From the NCBI RefSeq assembly GCF_039526385.1, contig NZ_BAAAIX010000027.1:1-64000 (forward strand): a stretch of 64,000 nt of DNA, read 5' to 3'. Within the stretch, counting starts at the first letter, position 1; every line of letters starts with the position of its first letter. The translations under genes were made by a program, and so were the position numbers. A model generated the notes under the pieces. The model saw only the letters and a list, made by a program, of their open reading frames with translations, had not been told where the DNA came from and did no database searches. Origin of the DNA: Luteococcus peritonei (GTDB lineage Bacteria; Actinomycetota; Actinomycetes; Propionibacteriales; Propionibacteriaceae). Below are positions 46,386-55,275 of this stretch, piece after piece.

Positions 46386-49250
46386 TCAGTCCTGGTAGGC
46401 CTCCGGCGGCGGGCAGGAGCAGACAAGGTTGCGATCACCCTGCACGCCGTCGATGCGCGCCACGGCCGGCCAGTACTTGTCCTGCCCGGTGCCGGCGAGC
46501 GGCCCCAGGTGGCGTCCCGCGGGGAAGCCGGCCTCGGTGCGGCTGTAGGGATGGTTCCATTCGTCGGCCGTCACCCGGGCCAGGGTGTGCGGGGCATTGG
46601 TCAGCGGATTGTCGCTGCTGTCCCACTCCCCTCGCTCCACCTTGTCAATCTCGGCACGAATGGCGATCATCGCCTCACAGAAGCGGTCCAGCTCGTAGCG
46701 GCTCTCGCTCTCGGTGGGTTCCACCATCAGGGTGCCGGCCACCGGGAAGCTCATCGTCGGGGCGTGGAAGCCGTAGTCGATCAGGCGCTTGGCGACGTCG
46801 TCGACGCTGACATGGCTGGTCTTGGTGATCGGGCGCAGGTCCAGGATGCACTCGTGGGCCACCCGACCGTCGGCCCCGGCGTAGAGCACCGGGAAGGCAC
46901 CCTCCAGCCGCTTGCCGACGTAGTTGGCGTTCAGGATGGCGGTCAGGGTGGCCTGCCGCAGGCCGTCGGCGCCCATCATGGCGATGTAGGCATAGCTGAT
47001 CGGCAGCACGCCGGCGGAGCCGTAGGGGGCCGCGGCCACCGGCCCGTAGGAGGTCTCGGGACCGGCCTCGGCCACCAGCGGGTGGTTGGGCAGGTAGGGC
47101 GCCAGGTGTTCGCGCACCGCCACCGGACCCACGCCCGGTCCGCCACCGCCGTGCGGGATGGCGAAGGTCTTGTGCAGGTTCAGGTGGCTCACGTCGGCGC
47201 CGAAGCGGCCCGGCCGGGCCAGACCGGCCAGGGCGTTCATGTTCGCGCCGTCGACGTAGACCTGGCCGCCGGCCTCGTGCACCAGGCGGCACAGCTCGGT
47301 GATCGAGTCCTCGTAGACGCCGTGGGTCGAGGGGTAGGTGACCATGATGGCGGCCAGCTGGTCGCGGTGGCGCTCCACCTGGGCCCGCAGGTCGTCCATG
47401 TCGATCGAGCCGTCGGCCAGCGCCTTGACCACGACCACCTTCATGCCGGCCATCGCCGCGGAGGCGGCATTGGTGCCGTGGGCGGAGCTGGGGATCAGGC
47501 AGACGGTGCGCTGGTCGTCGCCATGGGCGAGGTGGTAGCCGCGGATCGCCATCAGGCCGGCGAACTCGCCGTTGGCGCCGGAATTGGGCTGCAGGCTCAC
47601 CCGGTCATAGCCGGTGATCTCCTCGAGCCAGCGGCACAGCCGTCGCACCAGCTCGGCATAGCCCTCGGCGTCCTGGGCGGGCGCGAAGGGGTGCAGGTCG
47701 GCGAAGCCCGGGTAGCTGATCGGTTCCATCTCGGCGGTGGCGTTCAGCTTCATGGTGCACGAGCCCAGCGGGATCATGCCGCGGTCCAGGGCGAAGTCGC
47801 GGTCCGACAGGGCGCGCAGGTAGCGCAGCATCAGGGTCTCGGAGTGGTAGCTGTTGAAGACCGGGTGCAGCAGGTAGTCGGCCTCGCGGCCGTGGTCGGC
47901 CAGGCCACCGAGCGAGTCCTCGCCCAGCTCGGCGCCGAAGACCTCGGCCACCGCCTCCAGGTCCGCCTGCTCGGTGTCCTCCCCCACGCTGATGCCCACC
48001 CGGTCGTCGTCCACCAGCCGCAGGTGGACGCCCCGATCTCGGGCGGCAGCCACCAGCTCGGCAGCCCGGCCCGGCACCGTGACGGTGAGGGTGTCGAAGA
48101 AGTCCCTCGTGGCCAGCTGGCAGCCGGCGCCATCCAGGGCCGCGGCCAGCCGGCGGGTGTTCGCGTGGATCGCGTCGGCGATCCCCCGCAGCCCTTCGGG
48201 TCCGTGGTAGACGGCATACATCGAGGCGGTGACGGCCAGCAGCACCTGCGCGGTGCAGATGTTGCTGGTGGCCTTCTCCCGACGGATGTGCTGCTCGCGC
48301 GTCTGCAGCGCAAGGCGGTAGGCGGGCGTGCCGTCGGCGTCCACCGAGACACCCACCAGACGGCCCGGCATGGAACGCTCCAGGCCCTCCCGGACGCTGA
48401 TGTAGCCGGCGTGCGGGCCGCCGTAGAACAGGGGCACGCCGAAGCGCTGGGTGGAGCCCACCGCGATGTCGGCGTCCCAGCCGGCCGGGGCGGCCAGCCG
48501 GGTGAGGGCCAGCAGGTCGCAGGCGGCCACCACGGTGACATTGTTCTCGTGCGCCTTGTCGGCGATGGCACGCAGCTCGGTGACCGGGCGGATCCGGCCG
48601 CTGGTGCCGGGCAGCTGCACCACGACGACGAAGGCCTCGTGCTGCTGCAGTGCGGCCACCAGGTCGTCGGCCTCGATGACCTGGTAGCCCATCGCCAGCG
48701 CGCGGGTGCGCACCACGGCGGCCGACTGCGGCAGCAGGTCGGCGTCGAGCAGCACCACGTCGCCCTTCTTGCTGGTGCGGCGGGCCACCCCGACGGCCTC
48801 GGCCACGGCGGTGCCCTCGTCGAGCAGCGAGGCGCCCGCGGTGGGCAGACCGGTGAGGTCGCTGACCATGGTCTGGAAGTTCAGCAGGGCCTCCAGCCGG
48901 CCCTGGCTGATCTCGGGCTGGTAGGGCGTGTAGGCCGTGTACCAGGCCGGGTCCTCCAGCACATTGCGTCGCACCACCGGAGGCGTCAGCGTGCCGTGGT
49001 AGCCCATGCCGATCATGGCGCGGTGCGGGCGGTTCATGGCCGCCAGGCCGCGCAGGTCGTCCAGCACCTGGGCCTCGGTGACGGCCGGGGGCAGGTCGAG
49101 GGGCTCGTCGACGCGGATCGCCGCGGGAAGTGCCTCGGCCAGGTCCTCGAGCCGGGACAGGCCCAGGCTGGCCAGCATCTGGCTGGTCTCCGAGGCGCTG
49201 GGGCCGATGTGGCGGTTGCTGAAGGTGTGTGCCGAAGGCTGCGTGACCAT
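46386..49250 (-). CDS. gcvP: Glycine dehydrogenase (decarboxylating), P protein
   Basis: 954 residues, one-chain P protein. The PLP lysine is K694 in NLHKTFAIPHGGGGPG. Other blocks: GYHGTLTPPVVRRNVLEDPAWY, YTPYQPEISQGRLEALLNFQ and MNALAGLARPGRFGAD. It decarboxylates glycine and passes the aminomethyl group to the lipoyl arm of GcvH, encoded 3 kb away in the same direction. GcvT and the L protein are not in this window. ATG 49250 is taken because TAGTGT lies 7 nt upstream; an in-frame GTG three codons earlier is possible. Confidence 0.95.
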   Translation of the reverse strand: MVTQPSAHTFSNRHIGPSASETSQMLASLGLSRLEDLAEALPAAIRVDEPLDLPPAVTEAQVLDDLRGLAAMNRPHRAMIGMGYHGTLTPPVVRRNVLEDPAWYTAYTPYQPEISQGRLEALLNFQTMVSDLTGLPTAGASLLDEGTAVAEAVGVARRTSKKGDVVLLDADLLPQSAAVVRTRALAMGYQVIEADDLVAALQQHEAFVVVVQLPGTSGRIRPVTELRAIADKAHENNVTVVAACDLLALTRLAAPAGWDADIAVGSTQRFGVPLFYGGPHAGYISVREGLERSMPGRLVGVSVDADGTPAYRLALQTREQHIRREKATSNICTAQVLLAVTASMYAVYHGPEGLRGIADAIHANTRRLAAALDGAGCQLATRDFFDTLTVTVPGRAAELVAAARDRGVHLRLVDDDRVGISVGEDTEQADLEAVAEVFGAELGEDSLGGLADHGREADYLLHPVFNSYHSETLMLRYLRALSDRDFALDRGMIPLGSCTMKLNATAEMEPISYPGFADLHPFAPAQDAEGYAELVRRLCRWLEEITGYDRVSLQPNSGANGEFAGLMAIRGYHLAHGDDQRTVCLIPSSAHGTNAASAAMAGMKVVVVKALADGSIDMDDLRAQVERHRDQLAAIMVTYPSTHGVYEDSITELCRLVHEAGGQVYVDGANMNALAGLARPGRFGADVSHLNLHKTFAIPHGGGGPGVGPVAVREHLAPYLPNHPLVAEAGPETSYGPVAAAPYGSAGVLPISYAYIAMMGADGLRQATLTAILNANYVGKRLEGAFPVLYAGADGRVAHECILDLRPITKTSHVSVDDVAKRLIDYGFHAPTMSFPVAGTLMVEPTESESRYELDRFCEAMIAIRAEIDKVERGEWDSSDNPLTNAPHTLARVTADEWNHPYSRTEAGFPAGRHLGPLAGTGQDKYWPAVARIDGVQGDRNLVCSCPPPEAYQD

Positions 49251-49257
49251 GGCCGTC

Positions 49258-49263
49258 ACACTA
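49258..49263 (-). promoter_or_regulatory. Leaderless -10 (TAGTGT)
   Basis: Minus-strand TAGTGT followed by 7 nt and ATG 49250 (gcvP). Confidence 0.5.
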
Positions 49264-49310
49264 GCGCCTGGTCACCGCCGATGCGACGGTGACCCCCGGC
49301 CGGATCGGGC

Positions 49311-49886
49311 TCAGATTGCGCGGAGCACCGGGCGGCGGCGAGAACTTTCGTCGCCCTCGGTGAGCTCCTGCTCAGGATCTGCGGCGCGCTCGGTGGGCAG
49401 CTCGGTCAGCGTGCCCTCGATGTCGCGCCAGACGCCGCCCAGCGCGATGGCGAACATGCCCTGCCCACCGCGCAGCAGGTCGACGACCTCCATGTCACTG
49501 GTGCACTCGTAGACGCTGACGCCGTCGCTCATCAGGGTGACCTGGGTCAGGTCCTGCACGCCGCGCTGGCGCAGGTGGTCCACCGCGACGCGGATCTGCT
49601 GCAGCGAGATGCCGGCGTCGATCAGCCGCTTGATCACCTTGAGCAGCAGGATGTCGCGGAAGGAGTACAGCCGCTGGGTGCCGGAGCCCTCCGCACCGCG
49701 GATCTCCGGGGTCACCAGCTCGGTGCGGGCCCAGTAGTCGAGCTGGCGGTAGGTGATCCCGGCAGCCTTGCAGGCCACCGGCCCCCGGAAGCCCAGGTCC
49801 TCGGGCAGCGGCGAGAAGTCACCCTCGAAGAGGGTGTCCTGCGCGGCGGTGCCGATGACCTGCTCGATTGCCTTGGAGGTGTTCAC
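49311..49886 (-). CDS. MerR-family regulator
   Basis: 191 residues. A MerR winged-helix (GFRGPVACKAAGITYRQLDYW, RLYSFRDILLLKVIKRLIDA) at about 38-105 and a C-terminal effector-like region. It has the conserved position of Rv1830-type regulators between gcvP and DUF151 in actinobacteria. GTG 49886 is preferred because AAAGGG lies 6 nt upstream; the frame could open 5 codons earlier. The partner ligand is unknown. Confidence 0.82.
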   Translation of the reverse strand: MNTSKAIEQVIGTAAQDTLFEGDFSPLPEDLGFRGPVACKAAGITYRQLDYWARTELVTPEIRGAEGSGTQRLYSFRDILLLKVIKRLIDAGISLQQIRVAVDHLRQRGVQDLTQVTLMSDGVSVYECTSDMEVVDLLRGGQGMFAIALGGVWRDIEGTLTELPTERAADPEQELTEGDESSRRRPVLRAI

Positions 49887-50103
49887 TCTGGGCCCTTTCA
49901 CACTGCCGCCTGCCCCCGACCGGTGGCCAACAGCGCTGTAGTTTCACGTCTGTGGTCACGACGGTAATCGCGCCCGGGCTCGCAGTGCAATGAACACGCC
50001 GCCGCCCGAGGGTCCTTCAGCAAGCCGGACAACTGTCCGCTGACTAGGCGTGACGCTCCCCGAAACGGTGAAGGAGTGGTTGAGAGTGGGCGCTGACTTG
50101 GCC

Positions 50104-50568
50104 TTATGAACCGTCGAAGTCGTCCGGGTTGATGTTGTCCAGGAATTCGCGGAAGCGCTCCACCTCGTCCTGGTCCGGCTCCTCGATCTCAACCCCAACT
50201 TGAGCCAGCAGGTCCTCGGGGGCGCTCAGCGTGATGCCGCTGCGTACCGCCAGGGCGACCACGTCGCTGGGACGGGCCTCGATCACCTCGCCGTCGACCT
50301 CCAGCTCCGCGGCATAGATGCCATCGCTCATCGACGTGATCCGTGCCTGCACCTGGTGGTGGCCCAGCCGGCTCAGCACCTGCGCCAACAGGTCATGGGT
50401 CATCGGCCGGGGCGGGACGATCCCCTCCAGGGCATGCGCGATGGCCGAGGCCTCGTTGGCGCCCACCCAGATCGGCAGCACACGGCTGCCGCCGGCCTCC
50501 TGCAGCAGCAGGATGGGTTCATTGGAGGGCATTTCCACCCGGATACCGAGCACGTCGAGTTCCCGCAT
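50104..50568 (-). CDS. DUF151 / bifunctional nuclease family protein
   Basis: 154 residues. DUF151 hallmarks: ILLLQEAGGSRVLPIWVGANEASAIA, RPMTHDLLAQVL, YAAELEVDGEVIEARPSDVVALAVR. Homologs show nuclease activity in some organisms; the actinobacterial role is unproven. It lies in the Rv1829 position of the conserved garA cluster. TAGTGT 6 nt before ATG 50568 gives it its own promoter. Confidence 0.88.
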   Translation of the reverse strand: MRELDVLGIRVEMPSNEPILLLQEAGGSRVLPIWVGANEASAIAHALEGIVPPRPMTHDLLAQVLSRLGHHQVQARITSMSDGIYAAELEVDGEVIEARPSDVVALAVRSGITLSAPEDLLAQVGVEIEEPDQDEVERFREFLDNINPDDFDGS

Positions 50569-50574
50569 GCGGCA

Positions 50575-50580
50575 ACACTA
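50575..50580 (-). promoter_or_regulatory. Leaderless -10 (TAGTGT)
   Basis: Minus-strand TAGTGT followed by 6 nt and ATG 50568 (DUF151). Confidence 0.5.
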
Positions 50581-50598
50581 GCGCTGCCGGCAAGCCGG

Positions 50599-51330
50599 TC
50601 AGCGGTCGATCATCTGGTGCATCATCGCCGCGTGGGCGTGCACCACCAGCTGTGCCACCTCGCGGGCGGCCTCGGTGGCCTGGCCCGGGTTGCGGCGCAG
50701 GAAGGGCTGCACCGCCTGTTCCACCAGGCCGGCCTCGCGCTCGGCGGACTGCTTGATGGCGCGCAGGTGGCGCGAGTCCATGCCGTAGAGCTGCAGCTTG
50801 CGGGCCACGACGCACACGGTGAGCGCTTCGCGGCCGTAGAAGTTGGAGGTGCGACGCGGTGCCACCAGTTGGTTGCGTTCCAGCTCGATCAGCACCGCCT
50901 CGCTGATCCCGGAGGCAGCCAGCAGTTCACGGCGTGAGAGCCGGATCGGCTTGCGACCCTGACCAGGACGGCCAGCGGCGGCAGGCTGCCCGGCCGCGGC
51001 GGTGGCCGCCGCCGGGAGGACCGGGTCGGCCACCGGCGTGGTGGGCGTCGGGGCCGGCGCCTCCAGGCTGGGCGGCTGCTCCCCGCGATCCATCATGTCC
51101 AGGTGCTCGCGGATCACCTTGAGCGGCAGGTAGTGGTCCTTCTGCACGCGCAGGATGTAGCGCAACCGGTCGATGTCGGTCTGGGCATAGCGGCGATAGC
51201 CGGAGGGGGCGCGCTCGGGTGCGAGCAGTCCCTCGCTCTCCAGGAAGCGGATCTTGGAGATGGAGACGTCGGGGAACTCGACCTTCAGGATGGCCAGCAC
51301 CTGGCCGATCGATCGCAGCGGTGAGGCCAT
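50599..51330 (-). CDS. ftsR: MerR-family regulator FtsR-like
   Basis: 243 residues. Winged-helix MerR N terminus (ISKIRFLESEGLLAPERAPSG), a Pro/Ala linker at about 90-130, and a C-terminal helical domain. Its place next to the FHA gene matches FtsR of Corynebacterium (activator of ftsZ) and Rv1828. TGATG overlap with garA shows coupling. So it may connect cell division with the GarA region; control targets are not visible here. Confidence 0.82.
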   Translation of the reverse strand: MASPLRSIGQVLAILKVEFPDVSISKIRFLESEGLLAPERAPSGYRRYAQTDIDRLRYILRVQKDHYLPLKVIREHLDMMDRGEQPPSLEAPAPTPTTPVADPVLPAAATAAAGQPAAAGRPGQGRKPIRLSRRELLAASGISEAVLIELERNQLVAPRRTSNFYGREALTVCVVARKLQLYGMDSRHLRAIKQSAEREAGLVEQAVQPFLRRNPGQATEAAREVAQLVVHAHAAMMHQMIDR

Positions 51331-51824
51331 CAGCGCAGACCAGGCTCGCTCACGAAGAAGATCATCCGGAACTTGCCGATCTGCACCTCGTCACCGGGGC
51401 GCAGCTGCGCCTGGCCGTCCACCAGGGTGCGGTTGACATAGGTGCCGTTGAGGCTGTTCTGGTCCACCACGGTCCAGCCGGAGCGGTCATGGGTGAAGTT
51501 CAGGTGGTGGCGCGAGACGGTGATGTCGTCGAGGAAGATGTCGGAGTCGGGATGGCGGCCGGCGCTCACCACGTCCTTGTCCAGCAGGAAGCGGTTGCCG
51601 GCACCGGGGCCGCGCTCGACGATCAGCAGCGCGTGCTCGGTGGGCAGCGCGTTCACCGCCGCAAGGTCCTCGCCGCTCAGCTCCATCGAGCTGGTCTCCT
51701 CGGTGACCACCGGGATGATGCGGGTGGTGTCGCCCGAGCTGGGCTGCTGCACGAGGCGCTCGCCGCAGTGGGAGCAGAAATTGGCCTGGGCTACCTGCTG
51801 TCCGCACCTGGGGCACGTGACCAT
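51330..51824 (-). CDS. garA: FHA-domain regulator, GarA/OdhI type with zinc-ribbon N terminus
   Basis: 164 residues. N-terminal zinc ribbon CPRC (4-7) and CSHC (17-20), then the phosphorylation-type segment TEETSS (41-46), then an FHA domain with GRHPDSDIFLDDITVSRHH and NSLNGTYVNR. GarA and OdhI are kinase-controlled switches that inhibit 2-oxoglutarate dehydrogenase and adjust glutamate metabolism. The usual ETTS motif here reads EETSS, so the phosphosite should be checked. ATG 51824 has AAGGAG 9 nt upstream. Confidence 0.85.
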   Translation of the reverse strand: MVTCPRCGQQVAQANFCSHCGERLVQQPSSGDTTRIIPVVTEETSSMELSGEDLAAVNALPTEHALLIVERGPGAGNRFLLDKDVVSAGRHPDSDIFLDDITVSRHHLNFTHDRSGWTVVDQNSLNGTYVNRTLVDGQAQLRPGDEVQIGKFRMIFFVSEPGLR

Positions 51825-51956
51825 GGTTCTGCTCTCCTTCTGCCGGGCCCATGGGGCCGTGGCGCTTCGTGGACCTCGGGGGGTGCGTGCGCCGGGCGGG
51901 CTGCGAACGGTCCGCCCGACGCGGGGAGTCCTCGGAGCCCCCATTGTGTCAGGTGG

Positions 51957-51972
51957 CGGGGAGTGCTCCCCG
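51957..51972 (-). terminator. Short hairpin after gcvH
   Basis: 7-bp CGGGGAG/CTCCCCG stem with a 2-nt loop, 4 nt past the gcvH stop on the minus strand. No T-run; weak. Confidence 0.35.
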
Positions 51973-51976
51973 GATT

Positions 51977-52363
51977 TCAGTCGCCGACGTGTTCCGCGTA
52001 GCCGTCGGAGTCCATCAGGTCCTCGGTGTCGTCCTCGCTGCCGAGTTCGATCTCGAACAGCCAGCCGTCGCCGTAGGGGTCGCTGTTGACGGTCTCGGGG
52101 GCGTCGCCCAGGTTCTCGTTCACCGCGGTGATCACGCCGCCCACGGGCGTGTACACGTCGGAGACGCTCTTGGTGCTCTCCAGCTCGCCACAGGCATCGC
52201 CCTTGGCGACCTCCTCGCCCACGGTGGGCAGCGAGACGTAGACGATGTCACCCAGCGCCTCGGCGGCGTAGTCGGTGATGCCGACGCGCACCGTGGCGCC
52301 GTTGCCGGAACGCACCCACTCGTGCTCTTCGCTGTACTTCAGGTCCTCGGGGAAACGCGACAT
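51977..52363 (-). CDS. gcvH: Glycine cleavage system H protein
   Basis: 128 residues, typical length. The lipoylated lysine is K65 in LESTKSVSD, with the HEWVRSG and YGDGWLFEIEL blocks. It carries the aminomethyl group between the P and T proteins. RBS AAGGAG precedes ATG 52363 and a TAGGCT -10 candidate is in the leader. No glycine riboswitch was seen; the ~50-nt leader is too short for one. Confidence 0.95.
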   Translation of the reverse strand: MSRFPEDLKYSEEHEWVRSGNGATVRVGITDYAAEALGDIVYVSLPTVGEEVAKGDACGELESTKSVSDVYTPVGGVITAVNENLGDAPETVNSDPYGDGWLFEIELGSEDDTEDLMDSDGYAEHVGD

Positions 52364-52509
52364 CTGCTCCTGGCTCCTTCAACGGGGCGGCCGCCGGGCC
52401 GCCGGGCTTGGCGAGCTTAGCCTAACGCCCCCGAGCGGCGCCGCGACATGGCCCCGAGGTCATTTTCCCGGGCTAGTCAGAGGGGTTTTTCACAGTGCTG
52501 GCGGTGGTC

Positions 52510-53280
52510 TCAGGCGGGCTTGGCCCACTGCGGCGTGACGGGCGCGTGCAGCGCGTCGATCCGCACCTCGTCGAGCCGGGAGATCATCACCCGACCGCCC
52601 ACCTGCTCGGCCTGCACCTGGCTGACCAGGCCGCCGCGGAAGCGCGCCCCCTCGTCGAGCGCATGGCTGTCGCCGATCACGTCGAGGGTGATCGGCGTGG
52701 CGAGCTTCACCCCGTCCACCACCAGCTGGTCGCCCTCGCGGCCGAACCACGTGGTGGCCACCACCCGCACCTGGTCGTTGACCTCGATGGCCTCCGCCCC
52801 GGCGTCGCGCATCTCCTCCACCGCGTCGAGCAGGATCTCGGGACCCACCTTGCCCTGGGCGTCCACGATGGTGATCCGCACCCCGGGGCCGGTGGCCGGC
52901 AGGGTGCCGGCCAGGATGCCCAGGGTATCCATCCGCTTCTTCTGCTCGGCCGCGGCCACCCGACGGGCGTCGGCACCGGAGGCCAGCTGCTGGCGGGTGC
53001 CCTGCAGGCGGGCCACCTCGGACTGCAGCCGGCTCTGCTCGGAGTTCAGCTGGTCCAGCAGCTGCACCAGGTCGGCACGCCGCATGGAGGCGTAGGCGTC
53101 GTCGGCATCCTTGGCCCGCACCTGCACGGTGACCGCCGCACCCACCAGGAAGAGGACCAGCGCCATCAGGAACTGGCCCAGGCTGGGCCGGAAGAAGTCG
53201 CCCAGCAACCGGTCCCAGGCCGGGTACTCGGACCGCAACCGCTGGTGACGGCCGGGCCCGGCGTGCTGCGGCTCAGGCAT
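52510..53280 (-). CDS. DUF881 family protein
   Basis: 256 residues. One membrane helix near 36-52 (LMALVLFLVGAAVTVQV), a coiled coil (LLDQLNSEQSRLQSEVARL), then the extracellular DUF881 domain with TGPGVRITIVDAQG and EAIEVNDQVRVVATTWF. DUF881 proteins flank the small basic protein in this conserved cluster (Rv1823-Rv1825). Role in the envelope is likely but unproven. Overlaps the sbp gene by 8 nt. Confidence 0.85.
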   Translation of the reverse strand: MPEPQHAGPGRHQRLRSEYPAWDRLLGDFFRPSLGQFLMALVLFLVGAAVTVQVRAKDADDAYASMRRADLVQLLDQLNSEQSRLQSEVARLQGTRQQLASGADARRVAAAEQKKRMDTLGILAGTLPATGPGVRITIVDAQGKVGPEILLDAVEEMRDAGAEAIEVNDQVRVVATTWFGREGDQLVVDGVKLATPITLDVIGDSHALDEGARFRGGLVSQVQAEQVGGRVMISRLDEVRIDALHAPVTPQWAKPA

Positions 53281-53605
53281 GGATCAGGGCCCGACGGATG
53301 GCGGCGGCATTGGTGAAGATGCGGATGCCCAGCACCACGATGACGGCGGTGGACAGCTGGGAGCCCACCCCGATCAGGTCGCCCACCCAGACGATCAGGC
53401 CGGCGATCAGCACGTTCGAGACGAAGCTGACCACGAAGACCTTGTCGGTGAAGTTGCCGTCCAGGTAGGCCCGGAAGGCCCCGAACAGGGCGTCGAGCGC
53501 CGCCACGATGGCGATCGGCAGGTAGGGCTGCAGAGCGGCGGGCAGGGAGGGCTCGAGCCAGATGCCGAGCGCCACGCCCGCCAGCAGTCCCAGGATCGCG
53601 ATCAA
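53273..53605 (-). CDS. sbp: Small basic protein (DUF1290, sbp)
   Basis: 110 residues, three membrane helices: LIAILGLLAGVALGIW, YLPIAIVAALDALFGAFRAYL, and VFVVSFVSNVLIAGLIVWVG. The ALDALFGAFRAYLDGNF motif marks DUF1290. The start is TTG 53605 with GAGGGGAG just upstream; the frame upstream of that is the end of the DUF881 gene. It sits between two DUF881 genes, as in other Gram-positives. Confidence 0.85.
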   Translation of the reverse strand: MIAILGLLAGVALGIWLEPSLPAALQPYLPIAIVAALDALFGAFRAYLDGNFTDKVFVVSFVSNVLIAGLIVWVGDLIGVGSQLSTAVIVVLGIRIFTNAAAIRRALIHA

Positions 53606-53636
53606 TGCCTGACTCCCCTCATGGTCTTGGTGCGGT

Positions 53637-54437
53637 TCACTGGCCCGCCCTGGCATGGGTGACGTCCAGGCCGGGGTCGGCCTCGAGCGTCAGCTGCTTG
53701 CTGGTGGTCACCTCGAAGCCGAGGCGGTAGTTGTCCTTGAGGAAGGACCACCACTGCCCCCCGCTGGAGGCGGCGAAGTCGGAGGCCAGGCTGCGCGGGT
53801 CCCCGATCGCCTCCACCCGGTAGGGGTGGGTGAGTGAACGATAGTCCACGGTGATCGCCGAACCGGCGGAACGGATCGCGGTGCGCGCCGTGATCCGGTG
53901 CCCGTTCACCGCGACGGCCTCCGCGCCGGCCGCCCACAGCCCGTTGACCAGCTGGCGCAGGTCCTGGTCGGTGACGGTGGTGGCCTGGCCGCCGGAGGTG
54001 ATGTCCGAGGCGTCGTCCACGACCACCACGATGCCCGGCCCGGTGACCGCCTGCAGGCCGGTCTGGGCGGCCAGGTTCTGCTGCTGCGCGCTGGCCTGCG
54101 GCAGGCTGTCGGCCTGCAGCCGCTGCACCTCGCCGGTGAGCCGCGCCACCTGCTGCTGCTGCGCATCGGCCTGCTGCTCGGCGGCCTGCACCCGAGCGAT
54201 CAGCTGGTCGCGCTCGCCGGCCGCGTCGGTGGCGCCGCGCCGGGTCTGCACCGCGGCCATGGTCAGCAGGCAGGCGGCCAGTGCCAGGCCGAGCAGCAGC
54301 ACCCAGGGGTTGCGGCGAGGCTGCCGGGCCGCCACGAGCGGGTAGTCGGGGTCCACCGCCTCCTGCTGCAGGGTGCGCAGCAGGTCCATGCTCGCGTCGA
54401 GCCGACGCGCGGGACGCTCCGGGGCCGGATGGGCCAT
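53637..54437 (-). CDS. DUF881 family protein (second copy)
   Basis: 266 residues. Cytosolic start, a membrane helix near 48-66, a Gln-rich coiled coil (AEQQADAQQQQVARLTGEVQ), then DUF881 with VTGPGIVVVVDDA and GAEAVAVNGHRITARTAI. It differs enough from the other copy to be an old duplication. Its ATG overlaps the stop of the CDP-alcohol transferase gene by TGATG, so the two are coupled. Confidence 0.85.
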   Translation of the reverse strand: MAHPAPERPARRLDASMDLLRTLQQEAVDPDYPLVAARQPRRNPWVLLLGLALAACLLTMAAVQTRRGATDAAGERDQLIARVQAAEQQADAQQQQVARLTGEVQRLQADSLPQASAQQQNLAAQTGLQAVTGPGIVVVVDDASDITSGGQATTVTDQDLRQLVNGLWAAGAEAVAVNGHRITARTAIRSAGSAITVDYRSLTHPYRVEAIGDPRSLASDFAASSGGQWWSFLKDNYRLGFEVTTSKQLTLEADPGLDVTHARAGQ

Positions 54438-55114
54438 CAGCGACCGTCTCCCTGCCCTGTCACGGCGCGCGGGCTCTGCACCAGGTGGAAGGTCTGGCGC
54501 ACGTAGAGCAGGCCGGCCCACCAGTAGAGCGAGGTGCCCCAGATGGCGAAGGCCCAGCCCAGGATCTTGCACAGGTGGGCGAACCAGCCCTGCCCGGCGC
54601 CCAGCAGCACCATCGGGAAGGCGTAGAGCAGGCAGAAGGTGGCGGCCTTGCCGATCAGGTGCACCGGCAGGCTGGTCCAGCCGCGGGTGCGCAGCAGCGG
54701 CACCAGGCAGACCATCAGCACGTCGCGCGCCACCAGGAGGGCCACCAGCCACCACGGGATGATCTCGCGCAGCGCGAGGGCCACCAGGGTGGAGGCGATG
54801 TAGAGCCGGTCGGCCACCGGATCGAGCATCTGGCCCACCCGCGAGGTCTGGTGCCAGCGCCGGGCCAGGGTGCCGTCGAGCCAGTCGGAGGCGCCGGCCG
54901 CCATCAGCAGCAGGACCGCCCAGACGTCGGCATGCGGGCCCAGGATCAGCCAGACGAACAGCGGGACGCCCAGCAGCCGGGCGAAGCTGAGCAGGTTCGG
55001 GATGGTGAGCACGCGGTCGGTGTCGTAGCCGGGGCCCTCCACGGGTGCCACGTCGCTGGGCAGCGGGCCCTCGCGGACCGGGTCCGCGGCACTGCTCTGC
55101 TGCTGGCTGCTCAC
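54437..55114 (-). CDS. CDP-alcohol phosphatidyltransferase (PgsA/Cls-like)
   Basis: 225 residues. The CDP-alcohol motif reads SDWLDGTLARRWHQTSRVGQ then MLDPVADRLY, with the four conserved Asp residues. Several membrane helices. Family members join CDP-diacylglycerol to an alcohol such as glycerol phosphate or phosphatidylglycerol; the Rv1822-position gene is annotated PgsA2. Its exact alcohol is unclear. GTG 55114 lies 6 nt after TAGGCT. Confidence 0.85.
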   Translation of the reverse strand: MSSQQQSSAADPVREGPLPSDVAPVEGPGYDTDRVLTIPNLLSFARLLGVPLFVWLILGPHADVWAVLLLMAAGASDWLDGTLARRWHQTSRVGQMLDPVADRLYIASTLVALALREIIPWWLVALLVARDVLMVCLVPLLRTRGWTSLPVHLIGKAATFCLLYAFPMVLLGAGQGWFAHLCKILGWAFAIWGTSLYWWAGLLYVRQTFHLVQSPRAVTGQGDGR

Positions 55115-55120
55115 ACCGCC

Positions 55121-55126
55121 AGCCTA
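55121..55126 (-). promoter_or_regulatory. Leaderless -10 (TAGGCT)
   Basis: Minus-strand TAGGCT followed by 6 nt and GTG 55114 (CDP-alcohol transferase). Confidence 0.5.
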
Positions 55127-55134
55127 GGCGATCA

Positions 55135-55275
55135 CCGGCGACGGGCCACCTGCGGCGCGCCCCCGCCCGGCTGGCGGGTGCGGGCCAGGGCGGAGCGGCT
55201 GATCGCCCGTCGAGCCCGGCGGACCTGGTTCTCCAGCAGGGACTCGACGCCCTGGGCCAGGTCCCGTGAGCTGCG
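55135..55275 (-). other. Open, coding-like stretch after the pimA-like stop
   Basis: After the TAG of the glycosyltransferase gene the same frame stays open for 46 codons (sense LAQGVESLLENQV... ending ARRR) to TGA at 55132-55134, just before the next promoter. Third positions are about 90% G or C, like real genes. It could be a lost C-terminal extension. Confidence 0.35.

Noticed and set aside
49902..50103. Short gene between merR and DUF151
   Set aside because: No frame with a start signal; frames end quickly or lack codon bias.
52364..52509. Glycine riboswitch before gcvH
   Set aside because: Leader from the TAGGCT -10 is only about 50 nt with no tandem aptamer pattern.
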